Positions 34,125 to 45,590 of a stretch of DNA of 64,000 nucleotides are shown piece by piece (the stretch's first letter is position 1; the number at the start of each line of letters is the position of its first letter). Below the pieces are notes generated by a model. It had not been told where the DNA came from. It saw only the letters and a list, made by a program, of their open reading frames with translations, and did not search any database. The translations under genes were made by a program, and so were the position numbers. Source of the DNA: Ligula intestinalis (Eukaryota > Platyhelminthes > Cestoda > Diphyllobothriidea > Diphyllobothriidae); NCBI GenBank assembly GCA_036362985.1, contig JAYGXS010000002.1:11755744-11819743 (forward strand), written 5' to 3'.

Positions 34125-34695
34125 GAAACTAGGGCAAGAGTAGCCTGTGTAGCCCCACACATTAATCCCTACAACCTGTACGTTTTCCTACGAAAACGGT
34201 GTTTATCGGGTTAATAGGCAGGAATTGAGGACACGCGGTGCCAAATGCATTTTATTTTACTGTATTTAGAAGTGTTGTTGCTTAATATCTGTAGACCTTC
34301 CTAATCTGCATTATCATTTAACTTTTTGTGGAAAAACCTGATTTTAAAACTGCAAGTTTCTTGAATTTCTGAATAAAATGAAATGGTGGTAAGATGGTCG
34401 TCTAGTTAAACTAACCTGAGGTCCAATTTGCCGTTCTGGAGTTAGGTAAGTATAGTATGTGGCGCAAAGCACCACGCACACCGTCAATTTACATGCGGAA
34501 CATCCTGCTCCCAATAGCCGCGTGAAGCAACTTCGACTACATTTATTCACTTTTCCCTTATTTCTAAAAATTTCCTTCTCTGCCTATCCTCTATTTCCAC
34601 CCCCAAAAACTCTATTACCACCGTTTTTGGAGGAAAAAATGCTAAGACTAGGGGTATATGAGTGGGACTACATAAGCTACTTTTGCCGAAACTAG
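34125..34695 (+). mobile_element. MITE-1 with intact 8-bp target-site duplication
   Basis: The octamer GAAACTAG at 34125-34132 is repeated exactly at 34688-34695. The element between them, 34133-34687, is 555 bp. It begins GGCAAGAGTAGCCTGTGTAG and, read from the other end, begins GGCAAAAGTAGCTTATGTAG. Terminal inverted repeats extend for about 67 bases with roughly 48 matches. An 8-bp duplication is known for hAT, Merlin and P superfamilies. The GG start is compatible with Merlin, but this cannot be decided here. No transposase frame is present, so the element is non-autonomous. The right side adjoins a SINE-A copy. Confidence 0.9.
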
Positions 34696-34905
34696 TACTC
34701 ATTCTAATGGATTCTGGATGACTGCTTAGGAAATCCTGCGTGGGCAGTCAGCTTGCTGTTCCGCAGTGGTGGCTTCATGCGAGCAGTAAGTTGAACGGGA
34801 AAACTCTAAGTGTGATTAAATTCACGGCTCACAGCAAGTATCGTAGCTCAATAGAAGAACGGTGGCTGCGTGGGTTTGACTCCGCTCAAGACCGTATATT
34901 GGATC
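34688..34905 (+). repeat. tRNA-derived SINE, family SINE-A, interrupted at its start by MITE-1
   Basis: The block order is that of the 11.3 kb copy: CATTCTAATGGATTCTGGAT, GACTGCTTAGGAAATCCTGC, GTGTGATTAAATTCACGGC, then GTAGCTCAATAGAAGAACGG as a degraded A box and GTGGGTTTGACTCCGC as a B box. Confidence 0.65.
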
Positions 34906-35755
34906 AACTGAACTTAACAAAACAGCTGCCATGCGATACGCATCGGTAAGAAGAGGAAGCGTAGTTGGTCTTTGTCAGGCTGTCACCGCGCGTGTAATCT
35001 GCACAAGGTCTTGTGGTTAGCCCAATTCGCGGAATGCTTACTTTGTGCGGATGCTAGCAGGTAAGTATGCACTAGTGACTACATGCCTCTTTTGGTCAAC
35101 CACTTTCACAGTTGACTCATTCAAAGAACGCTCTCTGTAGACGCATTCTGTGGCTGAATGCTAGGCTCACCCGCCGCAAACACAGTACCCCCCTTTCGTG
35201 AATGGTTGTGCATTCATCAGACTGTCAACTTTCCCCTACCTACCTACCTACCCGTCAAACTTAAGATGGGTAATTACTCAAAATAGCTTTAACCCACGTT
35301 GCATTCCAAACTGGAATCAAGAGGCTATGAGCAGACGTTCTGTGAAATTCGAGCAATGGATAGATACTGTAGTAGGCCTATATGTAGTTTCTAAAGACGG
35401 CAAAATGCACAACATTAAGGAATAATAGAACTTGTGCCGTTATTATTATTATTTTAGTGTTAATCACTTTATTTCGCACAGATTGGGAATGCATACTGCG
35501 TACTGTCTTCTTAGAAGGCACACAAGCCGTATTATAGGACACTATTTACTGGTCGTGGTAAGTATGATTACTGAAATCAGGCACGTACCAATAGCAGCAG
35601 TATTTTAGTCGGACCGAGTAGAAACATACACAGCCTGATGGATAGAGTTGAGAGGTGGACACCAAGGCAAGCTCTGCTGTGCCCCAAACACGTGCTTACT
35701 CAGAAAAGGTAAAATCAAGATTCACACTACTTGCTGAGGTCAAGTAGTAGGGGTT

Positions 35756-36320
35756 CTAACGTTGTCTAACTCAGTGTCGGCTCGGACAATTGATAGCACC
35801 AGTGCTAGCGCCTGTACTACAACATCCCATGTTGAGATTGAGGGGATATGAGCCCAGTGCTAACTTTAATCAGCAGCAATTCCGACTTACAATACAGTTC
35901 TTGATAGCACCAGCAAATACTATCACTCAGCTACATCCTAGTTTGTAGTATAAGAAATAAGAGTAGTGATAGTACCAGCCCTGGCTTCTGAGAGTCTGGC
36001 TAGACGCCTACTTTGGGTGAGTGAGGGTAGACAATGCAGTAGTACTCGCGCAAAGTCTACTGTCAGGAAAGGCTAAATTAAGAGGGTTGTTCAGGCTGCA
36101 TTGGCAAAAGCGGCTTCCGCCCAAAGTCTGCTTGGTTAACTCAAATTCGGTCATGTCACCGGTTTAATCCGGTGGAGGGCTTAAGTGAGATAGACAGTTG
36201 CGCGTCTATTTAACTATAATCTCGCTCAATTTACCGTCTCTGCTCTTGAACACATGGTGGACTTCATCGAAATTGATGGTCACAAAACACATGTCAACCA
36301 CTTCTGTACAGAAAATACTA
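35756..36320 (+). repeat. Dispersed repeat family Y, with attached downstream block
   Basis: It matches 50380-50880 on the plus strand and 62150-62430 on the minus strand. Landmarks are TGATAGCACCAGC, GTGAGTGAGGGTAGACAATG, CAGTAGTACTCGCGCAAAG and CTGCATTGGCAAAAGCGGCT. After it, CGTCTCTGCTCTTGAACACA and GGTGGACTTCATCGAAATTG recur at 50.8 kb, and this part resembles family X. No protein is encoded. Confidence 0.6.
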
Positions 36321-36324
36321 TTCT

Positions 36325-38690
36325 TTTCACCTGACCCCCTACTTCTTCTCTTTCCACAAGGAACCAGATCTGAAGATCACAATGGCAAGGGTTTTGCCTA
36401 GTAGCATAACCTGTTGCGATAGTTCTTTTCATGTATCCCTTCCTCCGTGAATGCTGCTCGATCCTAGAAGATGCATACAAGTTTCCTCCAGGTAGACGGT
36501 AATCTCTATTTCTCACCACGAGTAAGGCGCCACGAGTAAGGCGCGCTGGACCAGCATTAGGCTCAAATCGGGGTATGGTAGGCAGCATCGTGGGGGCTCG
36601 ACCATGAGTAATGCCACACATATGGTGAAACGCCTAGACGCGAGTTCACTTCGTGCCACCCACCTGCTCCCTATCTCTCTTCTATCTTGTCATGAAACTG
36701 GTCCCAAAATAGTAAGGAAAGAGTTAGTGCGGCTTATGATGTGCAAATAACCGTTGGTGCGACCATCAATTCGTTGGGACCACGTTGAACATCGTCGGAA
36801 CATCGTTGTATGTGTCCTCTTACGTCAGGTTTCTAAAAGGGGCAGTGTGCCTCGGAACAAAACACTGCGAATGAGCTAGTTCCACTCAGACACCTGGCTA
36901 ATCCTTCCTCATATAAGAAATGCGTCTGAATTCGTTGAAAGGCACTTGAGGAAATGCAAAATAAAAGGGGCGCACAGACCAGCGACTACTTTGCATGTCC
37001 AGCTTGTACACCTTAAGGAGAGGGTTAGCTATTTCAATAAAAAAGAAATAATTTGCAGTATCCCATGTGAAGCTTTGATACCGTATACTGCGGCCAAACA
37101 GGAAGATTCGTCTCTACACGCATTCACGAACACCAATTGACAGTGCAAAAACGGGACTGTTTATCCGAAGTGGCTGTGCATAGCCTTGATACAAAAGACA
37201 GCTTCGCATGGACAAAATACGCATCAGCGGAGTTTTCCTCTCCAAAAAGGCCAATAATTTCTTGAGGCCGTGTACTCCGACGACTCATGCATCAACCGAC
37301 GCATGGAATTCATCAACATCTCCAAGAACGATGGAAGAGACAAAGGTCGCACAATACAGATTCACAGAAACCCCACCTACCAGTCAGATCCCACTGCACA
37401 TGACTACTGATTTTTTCTGCACGGTTGAAATGCTAATTGTTCGTATGCTTATTCTCGCTAGTCCGAAGACGATCTGGGGAACCAGTCTCGAAGATTTACT
37501 AATTTAATTTACTATTTTTGTCCGAAATAATACCTTCTCTTCAAAAAGATGTAAATCTGCTTGGCGTATCACAATTCGTCACTGTCTAATGTGAGTGATG
37601 TTAGTTTTGCAAGCACAAATATTTTAAAACATTTATTTAAAACATTTCATATATGTTTTATTCGTAGCACACAATGGGGGGCATTCAGCCGGCCAGGCTG
37701 CAGTCGACTGCTACGGTGAAAACTACCCACCCATGATGATCTCCTATCAGATGCTCTACATGATGAGTACACCTTCCGGTCAGAAAAATGTTCGCTGTCT
37801 CTCTCTACCTGACTCTCGTTGATGCTTATTTCCGGTTGGCTGACATATGCTCAATGGCCATGTCCGTTTCATGTCTTTTTTTGCATCCTTCATGATGAAA
37901 AAATGTTGAAATATCGTTTTTTCTCTGTACTAATGCGATTTAAAAGCAAATAGGAGGGACAAAATTGAAAAATGAGCCAACTAATTATGATAAGTAGATG
38001 CCAATTTCGAAAGCTATTTGTCTAATAGAACTTTGACTGACGAGCTTGCTTACACTGTGCAAACATCAGAACAAAAACAAAAACGACATTCCCCTCCTCC
38101 TAACTGTCCCTACCTGTTTCTGATAACAACAAATGTTCCACGCTTCAAAGTTGCTTTCCAAATTCTGAGTGCAATAGACATATACAGAAGATAAAACAGG
38201 GCTCGCTGAATAGCAGGCATTGAAAATGCTTACCTTATTCCCATGAGAACAGCATTTCAGACAAAACAAAGCAACTAGCAAAGAAGGAAGGGTGTTGGGG
38301 AAGTATGTTGTCATTTCTTAGGACCCAGCGGATCATTGCATCGGAGGAGTAAATTCTATGAACTCTTATGCTCGATATAAAAAAATTAAAACGGCAGAAA
38401 CGGTATTAGTTGTGCAAGCAGCAGTAGCATTAGAACAGAGAAACCAAACGAATTTTAAATTACAAGAGTGCTTGGTGAGCATACGTAGGCTTTCTATAAA
38501 TTTTCATCGGTGAACAAGCTGAACAAGTGGTCAATAATGTTCGTCTTTTCTTCCAAGCGAGAAGTGGAAATCAGGAAAGAGGTCAACAAGAGAGGGACGG
38601 TTGTGCCGAGAATGTTTGGTGGAGCCAATCTAGGGGAGGGGAGAGATAGACAAAGAGAGCTAAGTGGCTGCGGACCATGCCAGACATGGA
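36325..38690. other. No recognisable gene
   Basis: A 14-15 bp tandem duplication (CCACGAGTAAGGCG) lies at about 36517-36545. Other short frames lack domains or partners in the window. Confidence 0.45.
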
Positions 38691-39420
38691 GCTTGTAGGA
38701 GGTTGATTTGCACACACAACGCCAGCTTCCTCCGCCTGATAATGGTCGCTTTTTCTGCTGCCAGTGGGTGCTGACTCAGAGACTTTTTATAGTTTGATCG
38801 GACCTTAAAAATCAGCTTTAAGGCTTCGTTAGGGTCCACACGATATCCGAAAACAGCAATTTGGACGACAGTTGCGCTTTTTATGCTCCTGTATTCACCT
38901 TTGCTGAGTCATGCCGAGAGGTGCTTGCGTATTCTTTTGGACGAGCACCGATACTTGTGATTGATATACCCGGCTCCACAGGAGCAAGTTAATCAGTAGA
39001 TACACATGGGGGTGGTCTGAGCTGGCAATCTATCCTTGCCTTAGCCGTGGAGGACCGGGTTGGTTGACAATAATACCAGAACTCTCGCTGCTGGGAAGGT
39101 GCGTGACACGGCTTGGTCGAGGCGTGTCTTAAGGAGCCCGCTTGCCGCACCGCCTTAAAAGGGGACTACGAGGAGTAGCGTCTTCTTTTCTACATTGAGT
39201 GTGGTGGGCTATATTTCTCTCTCGACCATATTTTTTGTAATTAATATCGCAGGATACCCGTTCTCACAAAGCAGGTCCTGGATCTTCTTAAGCATCAAGT
39301 CGACTGTGTCCGTCGAGCAAATTTTTCTAGCCCTTCGCGTTAAGTAGCCGAATATCTTGTGTTTCTGTTGGATGCGCACGAATTTAAGTTTTAATACTCG
39401 CATATCGTTCATATGCAATC
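38690..39420 (-). mobile_element. PLE-C fragment: reverse transcriptase thumb plus GIY-YIG endonuclease
   Basis: On the minus strand, 39418-39209 encodes TRRARKICSTDTVDLMLKK followed by LLCENGYPA. This matches the pattern at the end of Penelope-type reverse transcriptases (RA..ICS...L..L..I...L..NGYP). Further along, 38994-38959 in another frame reads TCSCGAGYINHK, the CxCG and YIG-like core of the endonuclease. It is followed by RIRKHLSAW and later EALKLIFKVRSNYKK. The pieces lie in two or more frames with stops. The downstream block differs from both PLE-A and PLE-B, so I treat it as a third lineage. Confidence 0.65.
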
Positions 39421-39424
39421 ACAG

Positions 39425-40630
39425 TCATAATTGCCTTAATTCTCTCTGCTTTCTAGATTATACCTGCCAGCGGGGCCCTAAACGCCCAAAAATGATACCA
39501 TTTCGTAACTGCTGTGCTCTGCTTTCACATTTGAAATGACACTTTGAGCATCATGTCTCTGTAACCAACGTAAAGAGGTCGTCCATTCAGTTAGATTTTT
39601 GTTGGCATAACCAGTTAAATTATTTGCATTTCATTACGTCAGCCTGAACAACTCGATGTAATAAGTCAAAGTTTGTCACTTGCTTGATTCTCATTCGCTT
39701 GCTCGAAATTCAAAACATCCTTATCTTTAGGAAATTCCAAAAATTTAATCTAAACAAAGATTTTCATAGTCGCTCCGATTAACTGTCGATCAAGACGTTT
39801 ATACTTACTGTTGTGGTAAAAATTAGGTTTTGATAGAATGTTTAACTAAGCAGCAATTATTTATTTTTTTGATTCGTACCAATAAGTAGAAACATTTCAT
39901 TTCCGAAGCATGCTATATCCATTCTAGACAGAGTTTGCAGCAACCCTCCCGAAATATGGTGAAGTGCTCTATCCTCTATGCTACTGTAAAGCTGCCGTTG
40001 GCTACCAAGGCTCTTGTCGGCCTTTGTAGGTAGTCAACCTAAATCAACTGTTTACCAGACGAAGATAGTAACCTTTTTGGGATGTTATCCTTACGTCCAA
40101 CTGCACAATAATTTATGTACTTAGGGGACTGGAAGATTGCTAATATACTGTCGATAATAAATGGCCTTCTGCGTCTGAAAACAGAAGCAATTAGTTAACA
40201 GAAACGGTAATTTCCATCGTTTTAAATAACTCAAAGCAATTTTCCAACTCAAGGTAGATTACCATTTTACAATTGGATTTCGATCCCACTGAACGCCTCG
40301 ACAGGACCACATATGCAACTCAGTCTTGGTTCACCTTATTTGTCCGAAGTAGTTAATGGATTTCATAGAGGGGTCTGAAACAGAGCCAAACCGAACACTT
40401 GCTGTTTAGAACCTGATAATGCCATGGCATAAACATCTTCCTTTTTTCATACCATGCAGTAATAAGCTATGAAAGCCGCAAGAGAGATCAGGATAGGTGT
40501 AGGAAAATAAGTAGTTCCTGTTCCATATAGAGCATGTTTACATTTGCATGAAATTTGCATAAGTATTCGCAGGTTGACAACAGGAAATAAACTGACCAAA
40601 CACAGTCCTGATCTCACTTTATTGACTCAC
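39425..40630. other. No recognisable feature
   Basis: AT-rich sequence. Earlier parts of the LINE fragment that follows may begin somewhere after 40480 but could not be read. Confidence 0.45.
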
Positions 40631-40634
40631 CTGT

Positions 40635-41597
40635 GCAAAAGTAATGTTTGCAGATGATCTGAAGATTTGGAATTCAACCGAGAGCTCGGAAAATAGGCAG
40701 AGCTTACAATATAACTTCGATTGCTTGCAAAAGTGGTGTGATAGGCGGCTACTTTAACTCAATTTCAACAAATGCCATGTCATCCGCCTACGGTCTAGTT
40801 GCAGAAAAATGATACGCTTTTAGCATGAGCACTTCAGCAGAAGTCACTAACTCGAGTAAGTGAACGAACTGAAGGATCTAGTTGCGTGCACTAATCTGGC
40901 GCCCCCTTTCACACTGTGCTTAAACTGCAAAAGGGAGTTATGGACATCATAGGAGCGATCAGAAGATCCTTCCTGTACTTTGATGTGGAACTTTTTGGAG
41001 GAGTGTTTTGGACATATGTCAGGCAAGTGTTGGAATATTGTGTTATGGCGTGGTGCCCCTGGATGAAAACCAATGACGCAGCGCTTAGAAAAGTTCAACG
41101 AAGGGCAACCAAATTAGTCAGTGGCTTGGAAAGCCTACCATAAGAGGGTCGACTAGAAACGCTCAAATTTTTTCCTCATAGGCAATAGAGAGCTGATATG
41201 ACCATCGTCTTTAAACTCGTCAGAGGAATAGACTGTGCTCTTCAGACGGCTGATTTTTTGAATTGGCAAAAACAACCCCTCGCCGAGGTCATCCATACAA
41301 ACGATTGAAACACCATGTCAAATTAAAAGTGCGGGTCAACGATTTTTCCCGCCGGGTCATTGAAGGCTGGATCAAACTACCTTCTTAAATCTTTCTTACA
41401 GAAAACATTGACACATTTAAAAGAAGACTCGATGAATTTGTACTTGCTAGTCATACATAAAGTAGACACCAAAGATTGATGAAATGTACATAGATGCCTC
41501 TGAAAAATCTATGTGATTTTGCAGCATCTATCTGCACGTCGAGTTTTCAAAGACTCTGCCTATTTCCCTTATATATACTGAATTATACTGAATTAAT
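40635..41597 (+). mobile_element. 5'-truncated CR1-like LINE fragment
   Basis: The polymerase motif C, VMFADDLKIW, is encoded at 40641-40670. The frame at 40916-41143 follows with SFLYFDVELF, VRQVLEYCVMAW and LRKVQRRATKLV, a standard post-polymerase region. Another shifted frame reads FKLVRGIDC. The last stop is at about 41460. The end near 41577-41597 has two ACTGAATTA-like units, comparable to the ACTGA tail of the LINE at 20.15 kb. The protein differs from that LINE (for example VRQVLEYCVMAW against VRPQLEFAIQAW), so it is a separate copy or subfamily. Confidence 0.8.
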
Positions 41598-41599
41598 CT

Positions 41600-41950
41600 T
41601 TGTTATCCTCTTGTGTGAGTTTTCTGGCCCTGTCAGTGAGTTAATACAATTCATTATGCTGTTTATATCCTGCTTTGAAAACTAAGCACTCCGTAAACCT
41701 CTGCATGACGAGCCGCAACCAGGCAGATTGACTTCCAGCCGCTAAATGCAGGTGACAAACTCCGGCCGCGGTTGTGGCACTCCATCCCGGTCGCTGCCGT
41801 CCGATGTGGCGTCACAGGCTGCGTGCTCCCCCAGTCTTCGCCCCGCTGGCGTTCGCAAAAGCGGTGTGATGGCGACGTTAGCAGACATTAGTTAATGTGA
41901 TGAGAACTTGTCGGACTAGCTAACTTGAAATGCTGCATTGTGTCAGGGCC
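41600..41950. other. No recognisable feature
   Basis: GC-richer between 41700 and 41880, with no matched repeat. Confidence 0.4.
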
Positions 41951-41954
41951 TGGC

Positions 41955-42455
41955 TTCTCGGTGACGTGTCGCATCATGGAACAGCATGACTCATACTACC
42001 ACTAGGTTCCATATCTCGATAAATATCAACCAAACTTCCAAAAGGGTTTTTGATTCGAACTTATTATTAAATAGGGCAGTCAGACTGATTAGCGTATATT
42101 CTAACAACAAAATATTTCACTCAAGAAGCGCCGCGCACACCCTCAATTTACATGCGGAACAACCTGCTCTCAGCGGCCGCGGGAAACAACTTTGACTATA
42201 TTCTTTCACTTTACACTTTCTTCTAAAAATTTGCTTTTCTGCCTATCCTATTTCCTACCCCACAAAACTCTATAATCACCGTTTTTGCAGGACAAACTGC
42301 TTGGATTAGGGATATATGAATGGGGCTACATAAGCTACTTTTGCCGATGTTGCCTTTGAATGAACTTCTTTATGGCTGTCTGCAAGAAAGATAATCTTTA
42401 CAAAATGGCTGTAAAAATAGCATGCACTTTTGTCATTGATTATCACTGCCTTTGT
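41955..42455 (+). repeat. Dispersed repeat family W, copy A, interrupted by MITE-1
   Basis: It shares GTCGCATCATGGAAC, CCACTAGGTTCCA and AACTTCCAAAAGGGTTTTTG with copy B at 42590. After the MITE-1 insertion it continues with TGAATGAACTTCTTTATGG, again as in copy B. Confidence 0.6.
42115..42345 (+). mobile_element. MITE-1, right half
   Basis: The interior from AGAAGCGCCGCGCACACC through the right terminal repeat (minus-strand start GGCAAAAGTAGCTTATGTAG) is present and ends at 42345. The left half is missing. It lies inside repeat W copy A. Confidence 0.8.
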
Positions 42456-42589
42456 AAATTCACTAACACTTCAAGCATTGATAAAAAAAACGTTTTTTCC
42501 TGTACTCGTTATCTAACCAATAAAGTCTGATTCAAACGTTGTATCTGAGGAACAGGTATCTTTTGGGTGCGAAAAGGTTTTTAATTTCC

Positions 42590-42965
42590 TGCTTACTGGC
42601 GACAGGCCGCATCATGGGACCGACCTGGCCACCATTAGCTGGCTGACTCATTCGTCCACTAGGTTTTTTAACTGTTAACCGAACTGCCAAAAGGGCTTTT
42701 TCGTTCCAAAATATTAGTCAAGCAGGCGTATTTATGCTGATTATCGTACTACCTAATCGCAAGCTTTTTAACTTACAAAAGGGTACTGGTTTTTGAATGA
42801 GCTTCTTTATGATTATCTGTAAAAAATGACTGCATACTAAATGCGCAATTTTTCATCTATTTTCATTGCCATTTTACATTGCATTAAACTTCTTTCAAAA
42901 CATGTACAAAAGTATTCTTTTCTATGCTCATTTTCTAGTCAATACCCACTGGTCACACGAAAAAA
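42590..42965 (+). repeat. Dispersed repeat family W, copy B
   Basis: It is uninterrupted relative to copy A: GCCGCATCATGGGACC, CCACTAGGTTTTTTAAC, GAACTGCCAAAAGGGC and TGAATGAGCTTCTTTATG occur in the same order. It ends close to the mariner-type MITE. Confidence 0.55.
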
Positions 42966-42993
42966 TATACAGGTACATGTGTTCTCTAGAATA

Positions 42994-43387
42994 CACGTTG
43001 TACCAAAAAAATGCATACACGTTTTTATTAATAATAAACTTGGTGTTTGCTGTTATTTTATTTGTTCAAAAATTTAAAATATAAACAAGTACATATTCAT
43101 TGTTTTCTCACTGCATGTTCTCGCATTATGCAAAGTTGACATCGGAAAAGTTATATCTAAAGATAAGTCCATGTTCTAAATGACAATCATCTAGACCGAA
43201 AAGTACATTATTGGGAGTGGTAGTTAGAACAATTTCTGGATCAAATGGACGTCTGTTTGAGAACATGCACTGACAAAACAATAAAAGGATATTTGTTAAT
43301 ACTTTTACATTTTTGAAACAATGAAATTATCTTAAACACCAAGTTTACAGTTATTCAAAATGTGAATACATTTTTTGGGACATCCTG
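42994..43387. mobile_element. Tc1/mariner-type MITE
   Basis: TA at 42992-42993 is followed by CACGTTGTACCAAAAAAATG and the right end, read inward on the minus strand, begins CAGGATGTCCCAAAAAATG after TA (43388-43389). The two ends stay similar for about 55 bases, including AAACTTGGTGTTT near the inner edge of both. TA flanks and CAGG-type ends fit the Tc1/mariner superfamily. The interior of about 390 bp has no transposase. Confidence 0.75.
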
Positions 43388-43689
43388 TATATGTTACCTC
43401 ATGAGAATATCAAAAACAAAGTCAACAATATGTGCAATTTTAGTAGTCATTTTTTGTTTGTGTGGTTATTACTGGCCGTCGGGAAAATATTAATCAAAAG
43501 CCGACCTTTTGGTGTTGTGTGATAAGCAATATTACAACTCTCCATCTGATTGATTAAAAGTACGCAGTTTCAGTCATTATTTCATGAGATAGGTCAGCTG
43601 TTATACTTCAACTGGGTACGTGAATGGATAATTCGGCCAGTATTACAAGTATACACGCAGTGGATTCACGAAGCCCTACATATTTTTAT

Positions 43690-43760
43690 GTTGTCAACCT
43701 CACCCTTAACCTAACTCTTATCCTGACTCCAACTGTTAACCTTATCCTGCTTCTAGAGTT
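43690..43760 (-). repeat. Degenerate telomere-like repeats
   Basis: CCCTTAACCTAACTCTTATC and related CCTAA/CCTTA units occur on the plus strand. This is a short, decayed array like that at 24.5 kb. Confidence 0.5.
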
Positions 43761-44299
43761 AAGAGCAAAGCCACTTTTAACACACTTGAGTATCAATACG
43801 TGATTCCTAGCGGTAATTATAACAAATTTGGTCTTTCGCATTTGAATGATATGATAATTGCTATTATTCTGTTCTAGTCTGTGCTGATGGTTGCGAAACA
43901 GAGTGCCTCTGCCCAAACTGCTGAATTGTATCCGTCAGTAAGAGTATGTTGACTTCAAAAATTTAGAATAAAATTCTGTATCCTCTTCTGAAATAAATTA
44001 CGTTTCGGGCGTTCCAGTATATGACGAATCTACTTAACTATGAAAAGAATTCTCAAAAATTAGAATTAGTTACTATTAATTACTGATACTTGTGAGGCAA
44101 TTTTTTAAAATCATTAGTCAGTACGGTTTATTTTTTTCCGTGTGATGTCGAAGTATTTTAAGAAGACCTCGAATGCGCCAATATCTGGTAATTCATTACT
44201 ATTTGCTGGTGTTGGTCGACAAAGAAGACGTATCTTTCGTTTTTGCTACTGAAACACATCGTTCAATATGACTTCGCGTTTTTTTGTTCCAACTGGCGT

Positions 44300-45590
44300 G
44301 ACGTCAACATTTATTTTCTTTAAAGCCCAATTGGTGTGCAAAATGTGCGCATGCACTTTTAAGTTTACAAGGATAAGGTAAAAAACCGTAACTGTTCCAT
44401 TCCAGGGCATATGGTAGGCTTAGATCATTGCATGGATGCCAGATAGGCTTTCCGAGGGATCTACGAGTTGCCATCGAGCTATTCAAATTTCCTTGGCGGC
44501 AGCAGAAGCGGCTGCCATCAGACTACGCAGACCGATCCTGTGCGCCGAAAAGAACTTCGTAACGGCGCCGCAGGTACCATGACCGAAACTCGCTAATCCA
44601 ACCGTCTGCAGATTATCACCTTTTTCGGCTGTGAGTCCTGACAGTTCCCTTTGGAGAGCAGTGAAAAGGCAAGTTACATAATGTAGTTTGGAAGGGAAGG
44701 TGATCACTGGAACAATATTTTCCAATAGAATTGAATATGCGCGTTCCAGGAGACAGTTCAGAAGACGAAGAAGCGATAGTTGGAATAAGAGTTTTACTGT
44801 CCTGAAGTTTCGGATTCCGTCGGAAATTATTAGTCATAGGTAATCGTAAACAAGTCTGCGCATGTCTCAGACTTATCTACGATTACCTATGACTGAGGAT
44901 TCTCGACGGGATCTGAAACGTCAGGAAAATAAACTTTTGTTCCAGTGATCACTTCTTCGTCTTCGGAACAAGATTCTTTTGCCTTACTGTTTGAATTGAA
45001 ACTTGAATATGATCAGAGACAAAACCAGAGAACAGAGCGAATTTTTCAGTATTTAGAGGACGCGCTCCGTACGCAACAACAGGTAATGGTTTATGTATTC
45101 ATGGTCGTTGATCGCTTGATCGTCAACATCCCAGTGGTTAATCATCTCACTGTTCTCGGCAATGATATTTATTGGTGTGATAATTATTCGGCAAAGTGGC
45201 TTTCTCATATTTACATTAAAAGTAATGCTCGTTAGTGCTTTCCATGTGTCCAATTCCTCTCTCCAGGAAATGGGCCACCGACGACCTTGAGGCCGGAAAT
45301 GTGATTGCCTCTCTTAATCGACTGAGCTTTGGAAAAACATGAGTCAAGCAGCCAGCCGTACACGCGATCGTCACCTCTCGCGAGGATTTCGGCATCCTTC
45401 AATGAGTGCTCGCTCAAATGAGCCACGAATAGAGAGCTAGCTTAATTTCTCATAATTGCGGCTGCCGCTGTATATTCGACCATCGATATCCGGCGAATTC
45501 TTTCTGTTTCTCCAAAATATTTGGCTTGCCCACAACTGCAGTAGATCCGGTGAGCGACTTGGGCAGTCATCTTGCGATGGTCTATCTACG
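44300..45590 (-). mobile_element. PLE-A derivative with inverted terminal modules
   Basis: On the minus strand, 45590-45430 contains a damaged endonuclease core, with TERIRRISMVEYTAAA at the catalytic helix. 45426-45232 then reads KDAEILARGDDRV and QSIKRGN, equivalent to the PLE-A C-terminus. Between 44764 and 44960 two 3'-end modules face each other as an inverted repeat with arms of about 80-90 bases. Sequence down to about 44300 resembles, weakly, the stretch at 8.8-9.0 kb that follows the motif in the first PLE-A copy. No frame is intact. Confidence 0.65.
44764..44960. repeat. Inverted pair of PLE-A terminal modules with hammerhead-like motifs
   Basis: The arms are 44764-44855 (minus) and 44870-44960 (plus). 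The shared sequence in outward order is GATTACCTATGACT, a GGATTC/GAATCC-type hairpin, GAAAC-GTCAGG, then TTGTTCCAGTGATCAC or its decayed form, then CTTCTTCGTCTTC. The plus-arm motif has CTGAGGA at 44893-44899 and GAAACGTC at 44915-44922. Confidence 0.65.

Noticed and set aside
34133..34687. Assignment of MITE-1 to the hAT superfamily on the 8-bp duplication alone
   Set aside because: Merlin and P elements also make 8-bp duplications, and the GGCAAAAG end is not a typical hAT end.
42970..43387. Mariner MITE starting at CAGG 42970
   Set aside because: TA-CAGG at 42968 is tempting, but the terminal inverted similarity aligns only from 42994.
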